From contig NZ_JAMFLG010000012.1 of assembly GCF_023502205.1 (NCBI RefSeq), positions 1-64,000 on the forward strand: a DNA stretch of 64,000 bases. The letters are read 5' to 3'. Under the pieces are notes generated by a model, which saw only the letters and a program-made list of their open reading frames with translations, had not been told where the DNA came from and did no database searches. Both the position numbers and the translations under genes were made by a program. Below are positions 16,116 through 24,471 of the stretch, piece after piece. This DNA comes from Aquiflexum sp. TKW24L. Lineage in GTDB: Bacteria; Bacteroidota; Bacteroidia; Cytophagales; Cyclobacteriaceae. Position 1 is the first letter of the stretch; each line of letters opens with the position of its first letter.

Positions 16116-17807
16116 TCAATACCCCACTGCTCCCCCATCATCACTCGACGAATCGGCGGCACCGACATAGACTTTTAACTTGGGATCGTAGGTGATTCCC
16201 ATGAGTACACCAAGGTTATTGACGCCACGGAGTTTGTGCCCCATCTGCTCCAAGGCATCACGGGTGTCTGGTGATAGCAGGTGCCTTTCATAGACCAACA
16301 TATCAGGTAACCATTGGTGGTGGATTTTCATGGCTTCGATGGCTTTGTCGATCCGCATGTTGTATTCCAAGACATTGAGAACTGTTTGAAACACCGTGTT
16401 GATGATCGTCCTTCCTCCCGGACTTCCGATGATCAGATGGGGTTTGCCGTCTTTGGCAACTATGGTTGGTGTCATGCTAGACAGCATCCTTTTTCCCGGG
16501 GCGATTAGGTTGGGATTGGAACCGATTTGACCATCGCTGTTGGTGACTCCGGCTACAGGGTTAAAATCCCCCATTTCATTGTTGAAGATAAAACCGAGTT
16601 TGGAAGAACCCATCCCGGTACCGTAAGAATCCTCTAAAGTATACGTCATTGAAACAGCATTGCCATCTTTGTCCACTACCGAAAAATGGGTCGTACTGCT
16701 TCCGTCATAGAGTTGCCCAAACTTGGATGAATCGCTCAATGAAGCCTTATTCATGTCAATATTCTCAAACCGTTTTTTGGCAAATTCCTTGGAAGTCAAC
16801 CGATCTAGGGGCATATCAGGATTGAAATCAGGATCACCAAGATGCTCCGCCCGATCGGAAAAAGCCCTGCGCATCGCTTCGGCGACCAAATGCACATAGG
16901 CTGTAGAATTGAATTCGATTTTTTGGAGGTCAGCCTGTTCCATCAAGTTCATCATCTCAATCAGGGCGACTCCACCCGAACTTGGCGGAGGCATGGAATA
17001 GATGTCATAGCCTTTGTAGGTTCCTTTGACAGGTTTGCGCTCAATGGCGGTATATCTTGCCAAATCTTCTTTGGTGATGATCCCTCCTTTGGCTTTCATG
17101 TAGGCTTCAATTTCATCGGCCACTTCTCCTTTGTAAAACCCATCATGACCTTTGTCCCGGATCAAAGCTAGGGTATTGGCCAAAGCCGGTTGCGTCCATA
17201 TTTCACCCGGTTGGATGAGCTCCCCTGCCGCGTTGCGGAAATAATTGGTCATGATATCATAGGAATCATCCCAATCCTCCATATCCAAAGCCACTTTGTA
17301 CAACCCCCAAGTCATTGGAAAACCATTTTTGGCAAGGTCAACAGATGGCTGCACGAGGTCTGCCCAAGGCAATTTTCCGTATTTCTGGTGGGCGAGGTAA
17401 AGTCCGGCGACTGTCCCTGGTACGCCAACCGCCTTTAATCCATTGTGGTTTGCGTTTTCGATAAGGTTACCCGATCCGTCCTGAAACATCTCAGGAGTTG
17501 CTTTTAAAGGGGCTTTTTCCCGAAAATCAATAGTGGTCACCTCTCCTTTGGTATCCATAAAAACAATAAATCCTCCGCCGCCGATGTTGCCGGCCTCGGG
17601 ATGTGTCACTGCCAAAGCAAATGCTGTCGCAATACTCGCATCGATGGCATTTCCTCCCTTTTTCAAAATGTCAATTCCCACTTCCGAAGCAAGGATATTG
17701 TCGGAGACAACCATACCGTTTTTGCCGTAAGTCTGGGCATTGAGGTGAGAATAAGAAAAGATGGCTAAACAAAGAGTAAGAAATAATTGGAATTTATAAA
17801 TTTTCAT
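16116..17807 (-). CDS. ggt: Gamma-glutamyltransferase (periplasmic)
   Basis: A 563-residue GGT precursor with a signal peptide (about 1-24). These enzymes autocleave into two subunits and split or transfer the gamma-glutamyl group of glutathione. The cleavage point and nucleophile are clear: GSSTTHFSVVDKDGNAVS, with Thr372 expected to become the N-terminus of the small subunit. Other conserved parts are GNIGGGGFI near the start, DFREKAP, GSSKLGFIFNNEMGDF, and GSPGGRTIINTVFQ for substrate binding. The length is normal. An unknown 118-residue gene starts upstream on the same strand and ends 16 bases before it, so they are probably cotranscribed. The ~200-bp repeat array begins right after its 3' end. 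Confidence 0.95.
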   Translation of the reverse strand: MKIYKFQLFLTLCLAIFSYSHLNAQTYGKNGMVVSDNILASEVGIDILKKGGNAIDASIATAFALAVTHPEAGNIGGGGFIVFMDTKGEVTTIDFREKAPLKATPEMFQDGSGNLIENANHNGLKAVGVPGTVAGLYLAHQKYGKLPWADLVQPSVDLAKNGFPMTWGLYKVALDMEDWDDSYDIMTNYFRNAAGELIQPGEIWTQPALANTLALIRDKGHDGFYKGEVADEIEAYMKAKGGIITKEDLARYTAIERKPVKGTYKGYDIYSMPPPSSGGVALIEMMNLMEQADLQKIEFNSTAYVHLVAEAMRRAFSDRAEHLGDPDFNPDMPLDRLTSKEFAKKRFENIDMNKASLSDSSKFGQLYDGSSTTHFSVVDKDGNAVSMTYTLEDSYGTGMGSSKLGFIFNNEMGDFNPVAGVTNSDGQIGSNPNLIAPGKRMLSSMTPTIVAKDGKPHLIIGSPGGRTIINTVFQTVLNVLEYNMRIDKAIEAMKIHHQWLPDMLVYERHLLSPDTRDALEQMGHKLRGVNNLGVLMGITYDPKLKVYVGAADSSSDDGGAVGY

Positions 17808-17823
17808 GGCTTGGGAAATAATA

Positions 17824-18180
17824 TTAAGACATACCTTTTAGCATGGCACCTATAAAACTATCTAGGTGATTTTTTTGTGTGATGTGTTTGACTTGTATCA
17901 GATCACCATCAGTGCTATAATCAACAATAACATTGGTAAAATCTGAAAAGTGTTTCAATTTATAACCCACCATTTTTTCAATTACTGATCTATATCTGTG
18001 CTTTTTTACTTGGCTCAAGAATAATGCATCATCAAGATCGGTTGTATTATTTGCCAAATTCCAAGCTTCAATACCAATCTCAATGGTATCTTCAAATGTT
18101 AATTCTTCAGGTAGAAAATTCTCAAATTCATCCACCATCGCCACCAACATATCTGAATATTTTTTTGGATTACTTTCCAT
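17824..18180 (-). CDS. Hypothetical protein upstream of ggt
   Basis: A 118-residue soluble, acidic protein with no signal peptide or metal motif. It reads as mostly helical (PEELTFEDTIEIGIEAWNLA, then SQVKKHRYRSVIEKMV). I do not recognise the family. It ends 16 bases before ggt on the same strand, which suggests a shared transcript but gives no functional clue. Confidence 0.6.
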   Translation of the reverse strand: MESNPKKYSDMLVAMVDEFENFLPEELTFEDTIEIGIEAWNLANNTTDLDDALFLSQVKKHRYRSVIEKMVGYKLKHFSDFTNVIVDYSTDGDLIQVKHITQKNHLDSFIGAMLKGMS

Positions 18181-18269
18181 TTTTTTTTGTTTAAAGGCTC
18201 AAAAATTTTCCTTTGTCGATTACAATGGAAATATGACAAATAAAAACTGGACTCTGAAATGATATTATT

Positions 18270-18497
18270 TCATTGATCCTCATTTTGATTCTCTCCATAT
18301 AATTCAATGGCTTCAATAGCATTTGCCTCCTTGCTCAAAGCGTATTCTCCACAATACCAAGGCGAATCTGATTAGTGAATGATACTAATCTGACGTAGTT
18401 CCATAATATCATTGAATCCTTCTTCGTATCCTCTGATCACCACCTTTTGGTCAGGTGGGAAATTTTTCAATAAATCTATGAGTTCCTTCGCTTTCAT
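18270..18497 (-). pseudogene. Small gene coupled to the XRE regulator, with an in-frame stop
   Basis: The ATG at 18497 overlaps the stop of the XRE gene (ATGA). The reading frame gives a 41-residue peptide (MKAKELIDLLKNFPPD through RQISIIH), then TAA at about 18374-18372. The same frame then continues for 33 sensible codons (SDSPWYCGEYALSKEANA through QNEDQ) to TGA at 18270. The composition on both sides looks like one small acidic protein of about 75 residues, so a single point mutation seems to have cut it. Function is unknown. Translation coupling to the regulator suggests a paired role. Confidence 0.6.
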
Positions 18498-18802
18498 TGC
18501 TTTTCATTTTTTGCCACATAAATTTTTAATTTTTCCTCCGCCACCTTCAAAGCCTCCAAACCCATCTCCTCATCTGCCACTTCATATAGCACTTTATCGG
18601 CTAAAAATGCCAACATCAACTCTTTTTCAGGAACATTGAAATAGGCCGCGAGTTTAGTGACCAAATCCCGGCTTGGCTTTCGGAGTCCGCGTTCGATCTT
18701 GCTCAAAATGGCCTGATCAATATCGAGATAAGCAGCCACTGTGCGAAGAGGCAATTCCTTTTCCTCTCTCAATTTTCTGATGGTTTCTCCGAGGCTTAGC
18801 AT
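18494..18802 (-). CDS. XRE-family HTH transcriptional regulator
   Basis: A 102-residue regulator. Residues 5-60 form a classic lambda-repressor-type HTH (LGETIRKLREEKELPLRTVAAYL, then DQAILSKIERGLRKPS). The C-terminal ~40 residues are helical and acidic. By resemblance, regulators of this type often sit next to restriction-modification or toxin-antitoxin genes, but none is present here apart from the coupled broken small ORF. Its own promoter is covered by inverted TTTTTGAC/GTCAAAAA sites, so autorepression is likely. Confidence 0.85.
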   Translation of the reverse strand: MLSLGETIRKLREEKELPLRTVAAYLDIDQAILSKIERGLRKPSRDLVTKLAAYFNVPEKELMLAFLADKVLYEVADEEMGLEALKVAEEKLKIYVAKNEKQ

Positions 18803-18815
18803 CTATTGAATTGGT

Positions 18816-18853
18816 TTTTTGACAAAAATATTTTTGACTAATTTTGTCAAAAA
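18816..18853 (-). promoter_or_regulatory. XRE promoter with overlapping operator
   Basis: On the minus strand a perfect -7 box TATTTTTG (18830-18823) lies 17 bases after TTTG (18851-18848), a good Bacteroidota promoter. The same DNA holds TTTTTGAC (18831-18838) facing GTCAAAAA (18846-18853) with a 7-base spacer, plus another TTTTTGAC at 18816-18823. Binding there would block the promoter, so the XRE protein probably represses itself. Confidence 0.65.
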
Positions 18854-18899
18854 TACTAAAAATTTAAATAAGCACAAGGGCCCAAGGTTTGTGATATTG

Positions 18900-19616
18900 T
18901 CAATAAAGCACCTTCACCACAAACCTCCCAAATGATTGCCAGGCCTCTGAATAGCGGGCATAATAGACCAAATCTGCAAAGAGGAACGCCAAAAGCACAA
19001 TCGAATACGGCATCCAATCTTTCTTTTTTATCAGATCCAGTGACAATAAGGCAGCCGCCAAACCTGTTTTAAAATACAATGGTATCAACTCAAAATCAAC
19101 CTCCAAGGAAGTGTCCAGATATGCATTTATTATTCTACTCAGGCTCGGCCCAATCATGATAATGGCTGTTCCAATCATAAATCGCATGTGCCTAAAGGTG
19201 TTTTTTTTGTAGTAGATGGCCAATGAGTAAAACAATCCAAACATCAACAACTGCATCCATGTAACTGACTGCCATGAAAATACCTCCACAGAACCGTACT
19301 CTCCATCCCATCTATGGTAACTAACTCTTGCTATAATTAGCATGGAAATAATCATAAGTGGGGCAATTACATACGATAGTTTTCCAAAGAAACGGTGTAC
19401 CGCAAACTTCCTATATAGGATCAAAACAGGTTGCAGAACCAATAAAAATACCCAAGAAGCCATCAATGCTCCATGAATATGATGCAGCCATGTAAATTCT
19501 TCGAACGTAGGGAAATACTGGATGTATGTGGCGTGAAAGCCGATGTGGACAATGATAAATACCATTATCATTCCGAAAATGATATTTCTTGTATTGACAG
19601 TTGCCGCTTGGGTCAT
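18900..19616 (-). CDS. Seven-helix membrane protein, unknown
   Basis: A 238-residue protein with about seven hydrophobic segments. Histidines cluster near the second and third (TWLHHIHGALMASW and RKFAVHRFFGKLSYV), a pattern similar to DUF2306 and cytochrome b561-like proteins, which suggests haem or metal binding, but I cannot confirm it. It lies downstream of the sterol-desaturase-family gene (gap 38 bases, same strand), so they may form a lipid-related operon. Confidence 0.7.
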   Translation of the reverse strand: MTQAATVNTRNIIFGMIMVFIIVHIGFHATYIQYFPTFEEFTWLHHIHGALMASWVFLLVLQPVLILYRKFAVHRFFGKLSYVIAPLMIISMLIIARVSYHRWDGEYGSVEVFSWQSVTWMQLLMFGLFYSLAIYYKKNTFRHMRFMIGTAIIMIGPSLSRIINAYLDTSLEVDFELIPLYFKTGLAAALLSLDLIKKKDWMPYSIVLLAFLFADLVYYARYSEAWQSFGRFVVKVLY

Positions 19617-19654
19617 TTGAATCTGTTCAAATTGTTAATTCAACTTCCTGCTTC

Positions 19655-20461
19655 TTATTTGACCTTCCTTTCGATAGTTAAGAAGGGGGCCCGCAGCAAA
19701 TACCAAAAGGTTTGCTTCTTTGGTTCATCAAATTCCTCCAAACCAAATTTGACCTGATCCACAGGTTTGTATTTGAATGTGCCAAAGATCCGGTCCCAAA
19801 GAATGAAGATGTCTGAAAAGTTGGAGTCGGTATAATATTGATCCTGGTCGTGGTGGATTTTGTGCAGATTCGGGGTGGTGAAGATCAATCCTGCTGTCTT
19901 GTCCAGCCAGGCAGGGAATCTGAGATTGGAATGCTCCAACACCAGAAATGGAGTCAATATAAGAACATACACCCCTATGATAAACAAATCCAATCCGAAA
20001 AGAGCTGACATTAAAATTGGAGCACTTCCAAACCAAAACAATACTTCCATGGGATGGCCACGAAAATACGTGGAGGAATCCATAGTCGTGTCACTGTGAT
20101 GTACGCGATGAAACCTCCATAAGAGAGGGGATAAATGGGAAAAGCGATGAAACCAATAAGTGGCAAAATCCAGAATCATCACACCCAAAACCAACTTTAA
20201 CCAAATTGGTAGGTCAATCATATAAAACAATCCAATTTCATTTTGATTGAGCCATTCGATGCAGAATACGAAGACAATAGCCCAGAAAACATTCCCAATT
20301 AGGAACACCACCTGAAACAGGAAACTGTTCCAAAAATGATACCCTCGTCTTTGAAAAGGAAACTGGGGGTTGAGGATTTGTTCCAAAGTAAAAAACAATG
20401 CGATCAATCCGATCACAATGTAATTGAGGTCAATGCTGAGGAGGGATTCGAGTGTTTCCAT
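19655..20461 (-). CDS. Sterol desaturase / fatty acid hydroxylase-family enzyme
   Basis: A 268-residue integral membrane di-iron enzyme. The three histidine boxes are present: HRFSH (105-109), HRVHH (118-122) and HKIHH (200-204). Four or more hydrophobic segments flank them. These enzymes use O2 to hydroxylate or desaturate lipids, sterols or carotenoids. The exact substrate is unknown. The partner membrane gene lies 38 bases downstream. The upstream region consists of simple tandem words. Confidence 0.9.
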   Translation of the reverse strand: METLESLLSIDLNYIVIGLIALFFTLEQILNPQFPFQRRGYHFWNSFLFQVVFLIGNVFWAIVFVFCIEWLNQNEIGLFYMIDLPIWLKLVLGVMILDFATYWFHRFSHLSPLLWRFHRVHHSDTTMDSSTYFRGHPMEVLFWFGSAPILMSALFGLDLFIIGVYVLILTPFLVLEHSNLRFPAWLDKTAGLIFTTPNLHKIHHDQDQYYTDSNFSDIFILWDRIFGTFKYKPVDQVKFGLEEFDEPKKQTFWYLLRAPFLTIERKVK

Positions 20462-20764
20462 TTTATTTTATTTAAGGATGGTTTCCTTTTGCAGGAGGTT
20501 GGATACTAGTGGATATTAGATATTCATGGATATTAGATATTAGTGGATATTAGTGGATATTAGATCCGCCTCGGCGGACAAGTTATTCATGGATATTTGT
20601 CCCAATGGAAATGCTTTACCCTAATGAATATCCCCTTTTTTCTACCCTTGCCTTGTCTATTTAATTTATTTAGAGGTTATGAATCTATATAACAAGGCGC
20701 CCCAGTATCAATTAATATCCATCCCGATAGCTACCGGGATCAATAAATATCAAAATATTTGAAA
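20462..20764. repeat. Intergenic tract of degenerate TGGATATTAG words
   Basis: Between about 20505 and 20598 the words GGATATTAG, GGATATTAGAT and ATTCATGGATAT recur many times with small changes, interrupted by a small hairpin (CCGCCTCGGCGG near 20566). Further on, CCCGATAGCTACCGGG (about 20723-20738) is an inverted repeat. No gene is seen. The tract lies upstream of the hydroxylase gene. Confidence 0.6.
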
Positions 20765-22066
20765 TTAATTCCTATCCAACAACAAAACCGTATGTAGCAT
20801 CACATTCGCTCCGTTTGCCATTTCTTTAGGGGAGGAATATTCTTTGGGATTGTGGCTGATACCGTCTTTGCTTGGGATAAAGACAAGTCCAATCGGTCCC
20901 AATTTCCCCATTTCCTGCACGTCATGTCCGGCACCGCTTTGCATTTTGATATGGGATATGCCAAGAGATGAAGCTGCTGCCATCATTTTATCTTGGATTT
21001 CCTTGCTGGCCATAATGGGTGTTGTACCTAGATTGAGGTTTTCAAATTGGATTTTGGTATTGGTTTCTTTGGCGATCTGTTCTGCTCGTTCTTCGATATC
21101 GGCATACATTTTCATAATCTTTTCTGACGAAAGGTCCCTCATCTGCAGACTCATCTCCACCTTTCCCGGAATGATATTGGGTGCGCCTGAGGGCACGAAG
21201 ATTTTGCCCACACTTCCTACTTGGGCGCCTTCATAGCTGTTAACCACTTCATTGACTGCAAGCACCAATTTGGAAGCTGCGATCAAGGCATCCTGCCGGT
21301 CGTTCATGGGCGTACTTCCTGCATGGTTGGCCATCCCCGTGACGGTAATGTCCCAATCTTCAATCCCAACAATGCCTTCGACAATAGCCACATCGATCCC
21401 ACGGCTTTCCAATACTTTGCTCTGCTCGATATGGATTTCTAGAAATGCCGCCAAATCGCCCGGCTTGCGGACTACCTCCCCCAACCTATCCGGATTTCCA
21501 CCGATAGCTCTCATTCCTTCCTCCAGTGTCAAGCCACTGGCAGACTTTTGGGACAATGCTTCTTTGTTCAAATTCCCTGTCAAGGCCCTGCTTCCAACCA
21601 ATCCCCCTTCTTCATTTTGGAAAATAATCACTTCTAGAGGATGGGTTGTGATGATCTTGTATTCATTGAGAACTTCGATGATTTCCAAAGCCGTAATCGA
21701 ACCGTAGGCCCCATCATAATTTCCGCCATTGGGCACCATGTCGATATGTGAACCAAAAGCAATGGGTTTTTTGGAAGGATCTTTTCCTGCTCTTTTGCCA
21801 ATGATATTGCCAGCATAATCAATATGTACCTCAAGGCCTGCCTTTCGCATCAGATCCATAAAGTAAGCACGGCCTTCAATGTCACCTTGGCTGTAGGCTA
21901 CCCGGAAGTTTTCGCCTTTCTCATTTTTACCAAACTGAGCCAATTCAAAAATCCGCTGCTCAATCCGTTTTTCATTGACTTTGATGTGGTCAGTTGAGAA
22001 GGTAACTTGGGCATGAACAGTGGAGATAAACAGCGAAAAGGAGATTGAAAGTAATAGTGATTTCAT
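20765..22066 (-). CDS. Exported M20-family Zn-dependent hydrolase (carbamoylase/allantoate amidohydrolase type)
   Basis: A 433-residue enzyme with a signal peptide (1-19, ending VHAQ). Metal ligands of the hydantoinase/carbamoylase branch are visible: His107 (FGSHIDMV), Asp118 (NYDGAYG), Glu152/153 (FQNEEGG), His212 (LEIHIEQ) and His405 (GISHNP). The lid-domain motif GMANHAGSTPM is present. Such enzymes remove a carbamoyl or ureido group from N-carbamoyl amino acids, allantoate or ureidoglycolate. Which one cannot be told. It is a single gene between repeat-rich gaps. Confidence 0.9.
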   Translation of the reverse strand: MKSLLLSISFSLFISTVHAQVTFSTDHIKVNEKRIEQRIFELAQFGKNEKGENFRVAYSQGDIEGRAYFMDLMRKAGLEVHIDYAGNIIGKRAGKDPSKKPIAFGSHIDMVPNGGNYDGAYGSITALEIIEVLNEYKIITTHPLEVIIFQNEEGGLVGSRALTGNLNKEALSQKSASGLTLEEGMRAIGGNPDRLGEVVRKPGDLAAFLEIHIEQSKVLESRGIDVAIVEGIVGIEDWDITVTGMANHAGSTPMNDRQDALIAASKLVLAVNEVVNSYEGAQVGSVGKIFVPSGAPNIIPGKVEMSLQMRDLSSEKIMKMYADIEERAEQIAKETNTKIQFENLNLGTTPIMASKEIQDKMMAAASSLGISHIKMQSGAGHDVQEMGKLGPIGLVFIPSKDGISHNPKEYSSPKEMANGANVMLHTVLLLDRN

Positions 22067-22120
22067 TTTTTTTTATGTTTCGTTCAAACCAGTGTTTGCA
22101 ATCGAACTAGTGATTTTTTG

Positions 22121-22266
22121 GTCCCTTTGGGGACACGATATGGGTAGCAAAATAAGGTTAATGGTCGGGTGCCGTGCCTTTAGGTACGGAATATATGTTG
22201 TACCTAAAGGTACAAAAACCAAAATAACAAAATCTTGTTCTACCGATATTTAGTCCCCAAAGGGAC
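22121..22266. repeat. Nested REP-like palindrome cluster
   Basis: GTCCCTTTGGGGAC (22121-22134) recurs as its exact inverse GTCCCCAAAGGGAC at 22253-22266. Inside, GTGCCTTTAGGTAC (22174-22187) faces GTACCTAAAGGTAC (22200-22213). The whole unit is a large two-level inverted repeat, as in BIME-type mosaic elements. Confidence 0.7.
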
Positions 22267-22325
22267 TTAAACCCAGTCTATATTCCATTCAGACTTTTTT
22301 TTGGATGCATAACTATTTTCCTTTT

Positions 22326-23507
22326 TTAAAAATAACTCAACCACCATTTATCTTTATTAGACTGTTTATATTGATCAAACTTTTTGCACAGAGGATACAA
22401 TACCAAGATCACTGAAATCCAAACCACGTAGACTACCCATAGCGGAAACCCATAGCCGGGAATCGGCATATCAAATCCCAACCATACAGATAGGATCATA
22501 TTCTTTTCCCAAACAAAACCTGTAACAGTAGCCAAACCCCAAGCGATCAGGTGAATCAGGTAAAGATGGATGATGTAGTAAAAGAAGGGAACCCTTCCGA
22601 AGGTGCAGATAAAATCCACCGCCTTTCCTTTCCATGTTTCGGAATTGGCCAAAAGAAGGAATGTTCCTCCCAAGGTCATCAGCACAAACAAAAGGGAGGG
22701 TGGGTATTTTGTTGGATTCAAAAACGAAATCAAGTTTTTGGAGAATTCTCCAAATTGTTGGTAATTATTGGGGTCACCATAAACATTGGTCCATCGCAAT
22801 ATGACAAATACCACAATAGTAAAAATCCCGATCAGGTTAAATGCTCTTTTTCTTTTGGGATTGTCAATGGATTTGTCATAATAAGCACCAAAGTAATATC
22901 CAAGTGACATCACTGCTATCCATGGGATTATCGGATAACCAACGATCAACAAAAGGTTTTCGGATAGAATGATAATATTTTGTTGATGTAGAATAGCCCA
23001 TATAATGGAATCATCAAAGAGAACCCCATTTAAAAGATCATGTCCAAAAATCAATACAAGACTAAAAATTAAGATGACTTTTCGAGGCAGGTAAACCAAT
23101 CCTGCCAAAGCAATCATACTGATACCCAATGACCAAATGGTCGCGAGAAGGATTGTCCCGAATTGAAGGTCAAAAAACCAAGCAAAATTTACAAAGGTCA
23201 ATTCAATAAAGACCAGCCAAAGACCACGTTTCAGAAGAAATCCTGACAATTCCTTTTTTGACTTTCGCTTACTGATCATAAAGGCCGACATGCCAGCTAG
23301 GAAACTAAAGGCTGGCGCACAGAAATGCGTGACCCATCGGGTGAAGAAAATGGCCAAAGTTGTTTGTTCAGGATCTGCCGCGTCAAATAGGAAAGCAGGG
23401 GCATGCACATAATCCCGCACATGGTCCAATGCCATAATGAGCATCGCCAAGCCTTTGACAAGATCGATAGAGGAAATTCTTTGGTTAGCGTTGGAAATTG
23501 TGGTCAT
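22326..23507 (-). CDS. DUF1624/heparan-acetyltransferase-like membrane protein
   Basis: A 393-residue protein with about ten hydrophobic segments. The start RISSIDLVKGLAMLIMALDHVRDYVH is typical of this group, as is the later FFYYIIHLYLIHLIAW. By family knowledge, relatives are transmembrane acyltransferases that move an acetyl group across the membrane to sugars, but most bacterial members are uncharacterised. It stands alone between a REP-like gap and the SDR gene (143 bases away). Confidence 0.8.
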   Translation of the reverse strand: MTTISNANQRISSIDLVKGLAMLIMALDHVRDYVHAPAFLFDAADPEQTTLAIFFTRWVTHFCAPAFSFLAGMSAFMISKRKSKKELSGFLLKRGLWLVFIELTFVNFAWFFDLQFGTILLATIWSLGISMIALAGLVYLPRKVILIFSLVLIFGHDLLNGVLFDDSIIWAILHQQNIIILSENLLLIVGYPIIPWIAVMSLGYYFGAYYDKSIDNPKRKRAFNLIGIFTIVVFVILRWTNVYGDPNNYQQFGEFSKNLISFLNPTKYPPSLLFVLMTLGGTFLLLANSETWKGKAVDFICTFGRVPFFYYIIHLYLIHLIAWGLATVTGFVWEKNMILSVWLGFDMPIPGYGFPLWVVYVVWISVILVLYPLCKKFDQYKQSNKDKWWLSYF

Positions 23508-23650
23508 TGGGGCTTATAAGTGACATCAAAAGACAGGTCAATCATTTTCTTTATTATTTTTTTAATTTCTATATGTGTCAGGATCATAATTCTTCCTGGA
23601 TTATGATTGCTACTAATTAATTTTATCCCTCTAATGGTCATCTCCCTGAG

Positions 23651-24412
23651 TCAAACTGTAAGGGTAAATCCTCCATCTGGCGTAATGGTGGTACCCGTAA
23701 TATAGCTTGCCTCATCAGAACACAAAAAAGCAATGGTTTTGGCAATTTCTTCAGCACGGCCCGCACGCCTGAGATGGACATTAGGAATGGCATATTGGTC
23801 ATAAACCGCGTCCCCCACAATACCCCGTAATCGTTGATGCATAGGTGTATCTATGATACCCGGACAGACCAGATTGACCCGTATGCCCTCTGGCGCAAGT
23901 TCAGCGGAAACGCTGCTTGTCAACCCGATCAGGGCATGTTTTGAACTTACATAGGCTGAACCTGTGGGAAAACCAAGAAAGGAATTGACGGAACCAATAT
24001 TGACTATGGCTCCCCCTTTTTTGGCTGCGAGCATTGCCTTTGCTTGGTATTTCAGGCAGAGAAAGACCCCTTTTAAGTTAATATCCTGAACACGATCCCA
24101 CTCTTCCTCCGATAAATCGACAATGGGCGAAAATGCTCCCTCAATACCTGCATTGTTTACCGCATAGTCCAACTGTCCAAATTCTTTGAGGACATGGGCT
24201 ACCATTTGCTCCACATCAGCGGACTTAGACATATCCGCAACAATGGCACTTGCTTTTCCTCCCCGGTTCCTAATTCCTTCGACCAATTCTTCCAGTTCAG
24301 CTCCCCGCCTGGCGGCTACTACCACACTGGCACCTCGGGCTGCAAATAATTCGGCAGTTGCCCTTCCTATTCCACTGCTAGCTCCTGTTATTAATGCGAC
24401 TTTGTTTTTCAT
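23651..24412 (-). CDS. Short-chain dehydrogenase/reductase
   Basis: A 253-residue classical SDR. TGASSGIG (9-16) is the NAD(P) glycine motif, NNAG is at 86-89, and the catalytic Ser141, Tyr154 and Lys158 (SAYVSSK) are in place. VAARR after the second strand suggests NADP preference. It ends in GGFTLTV, the usual SDR C-terminus. It lies 59 bases downstream of the quinoprotein alcohol dehydrogenase on the same strand, so both may serve one alcohol-oxidation pathway. Confidence 0.93.
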   Translation of the reverse strand: MKNKVALITGASSGIGRATAELFAARGASVVVAARRGAELEELVEGIRNRGGKASAIVADMSKSADVEQMVAHVLKEFGQLDYAVNNAGIEGAFSPIVDLSEEEWDRVQDINLKGVFLCLKYQAKAMLAAKKGGAIVNIGSVNSFLGFPTGSAYVSSKHALIGLTSSVSAELAPEGIRVNLVCPGIIDTPMHQRLRGIVGDAVYDQYAIPNVHLRRAGRAEEIAKTIAFLCSDEASYITGTTITPDGGFTLTV

Positions 24413-24471
24413 AATTACTTATTTTTTGGTAGTTACAAATGATTTGAGATTTTTTCCTGGGATGCCGCTCT

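Noticed and set aside
20576-20603. A fifth GGAC...GTCC site upstream of the hydroxylase gene
   Set aside because: The gap is 19 bases, not 17, and the GGAC half belongs to a different small hairpin (CCGCCTCGGCGG). Only TTGTCCCAATG is similar.
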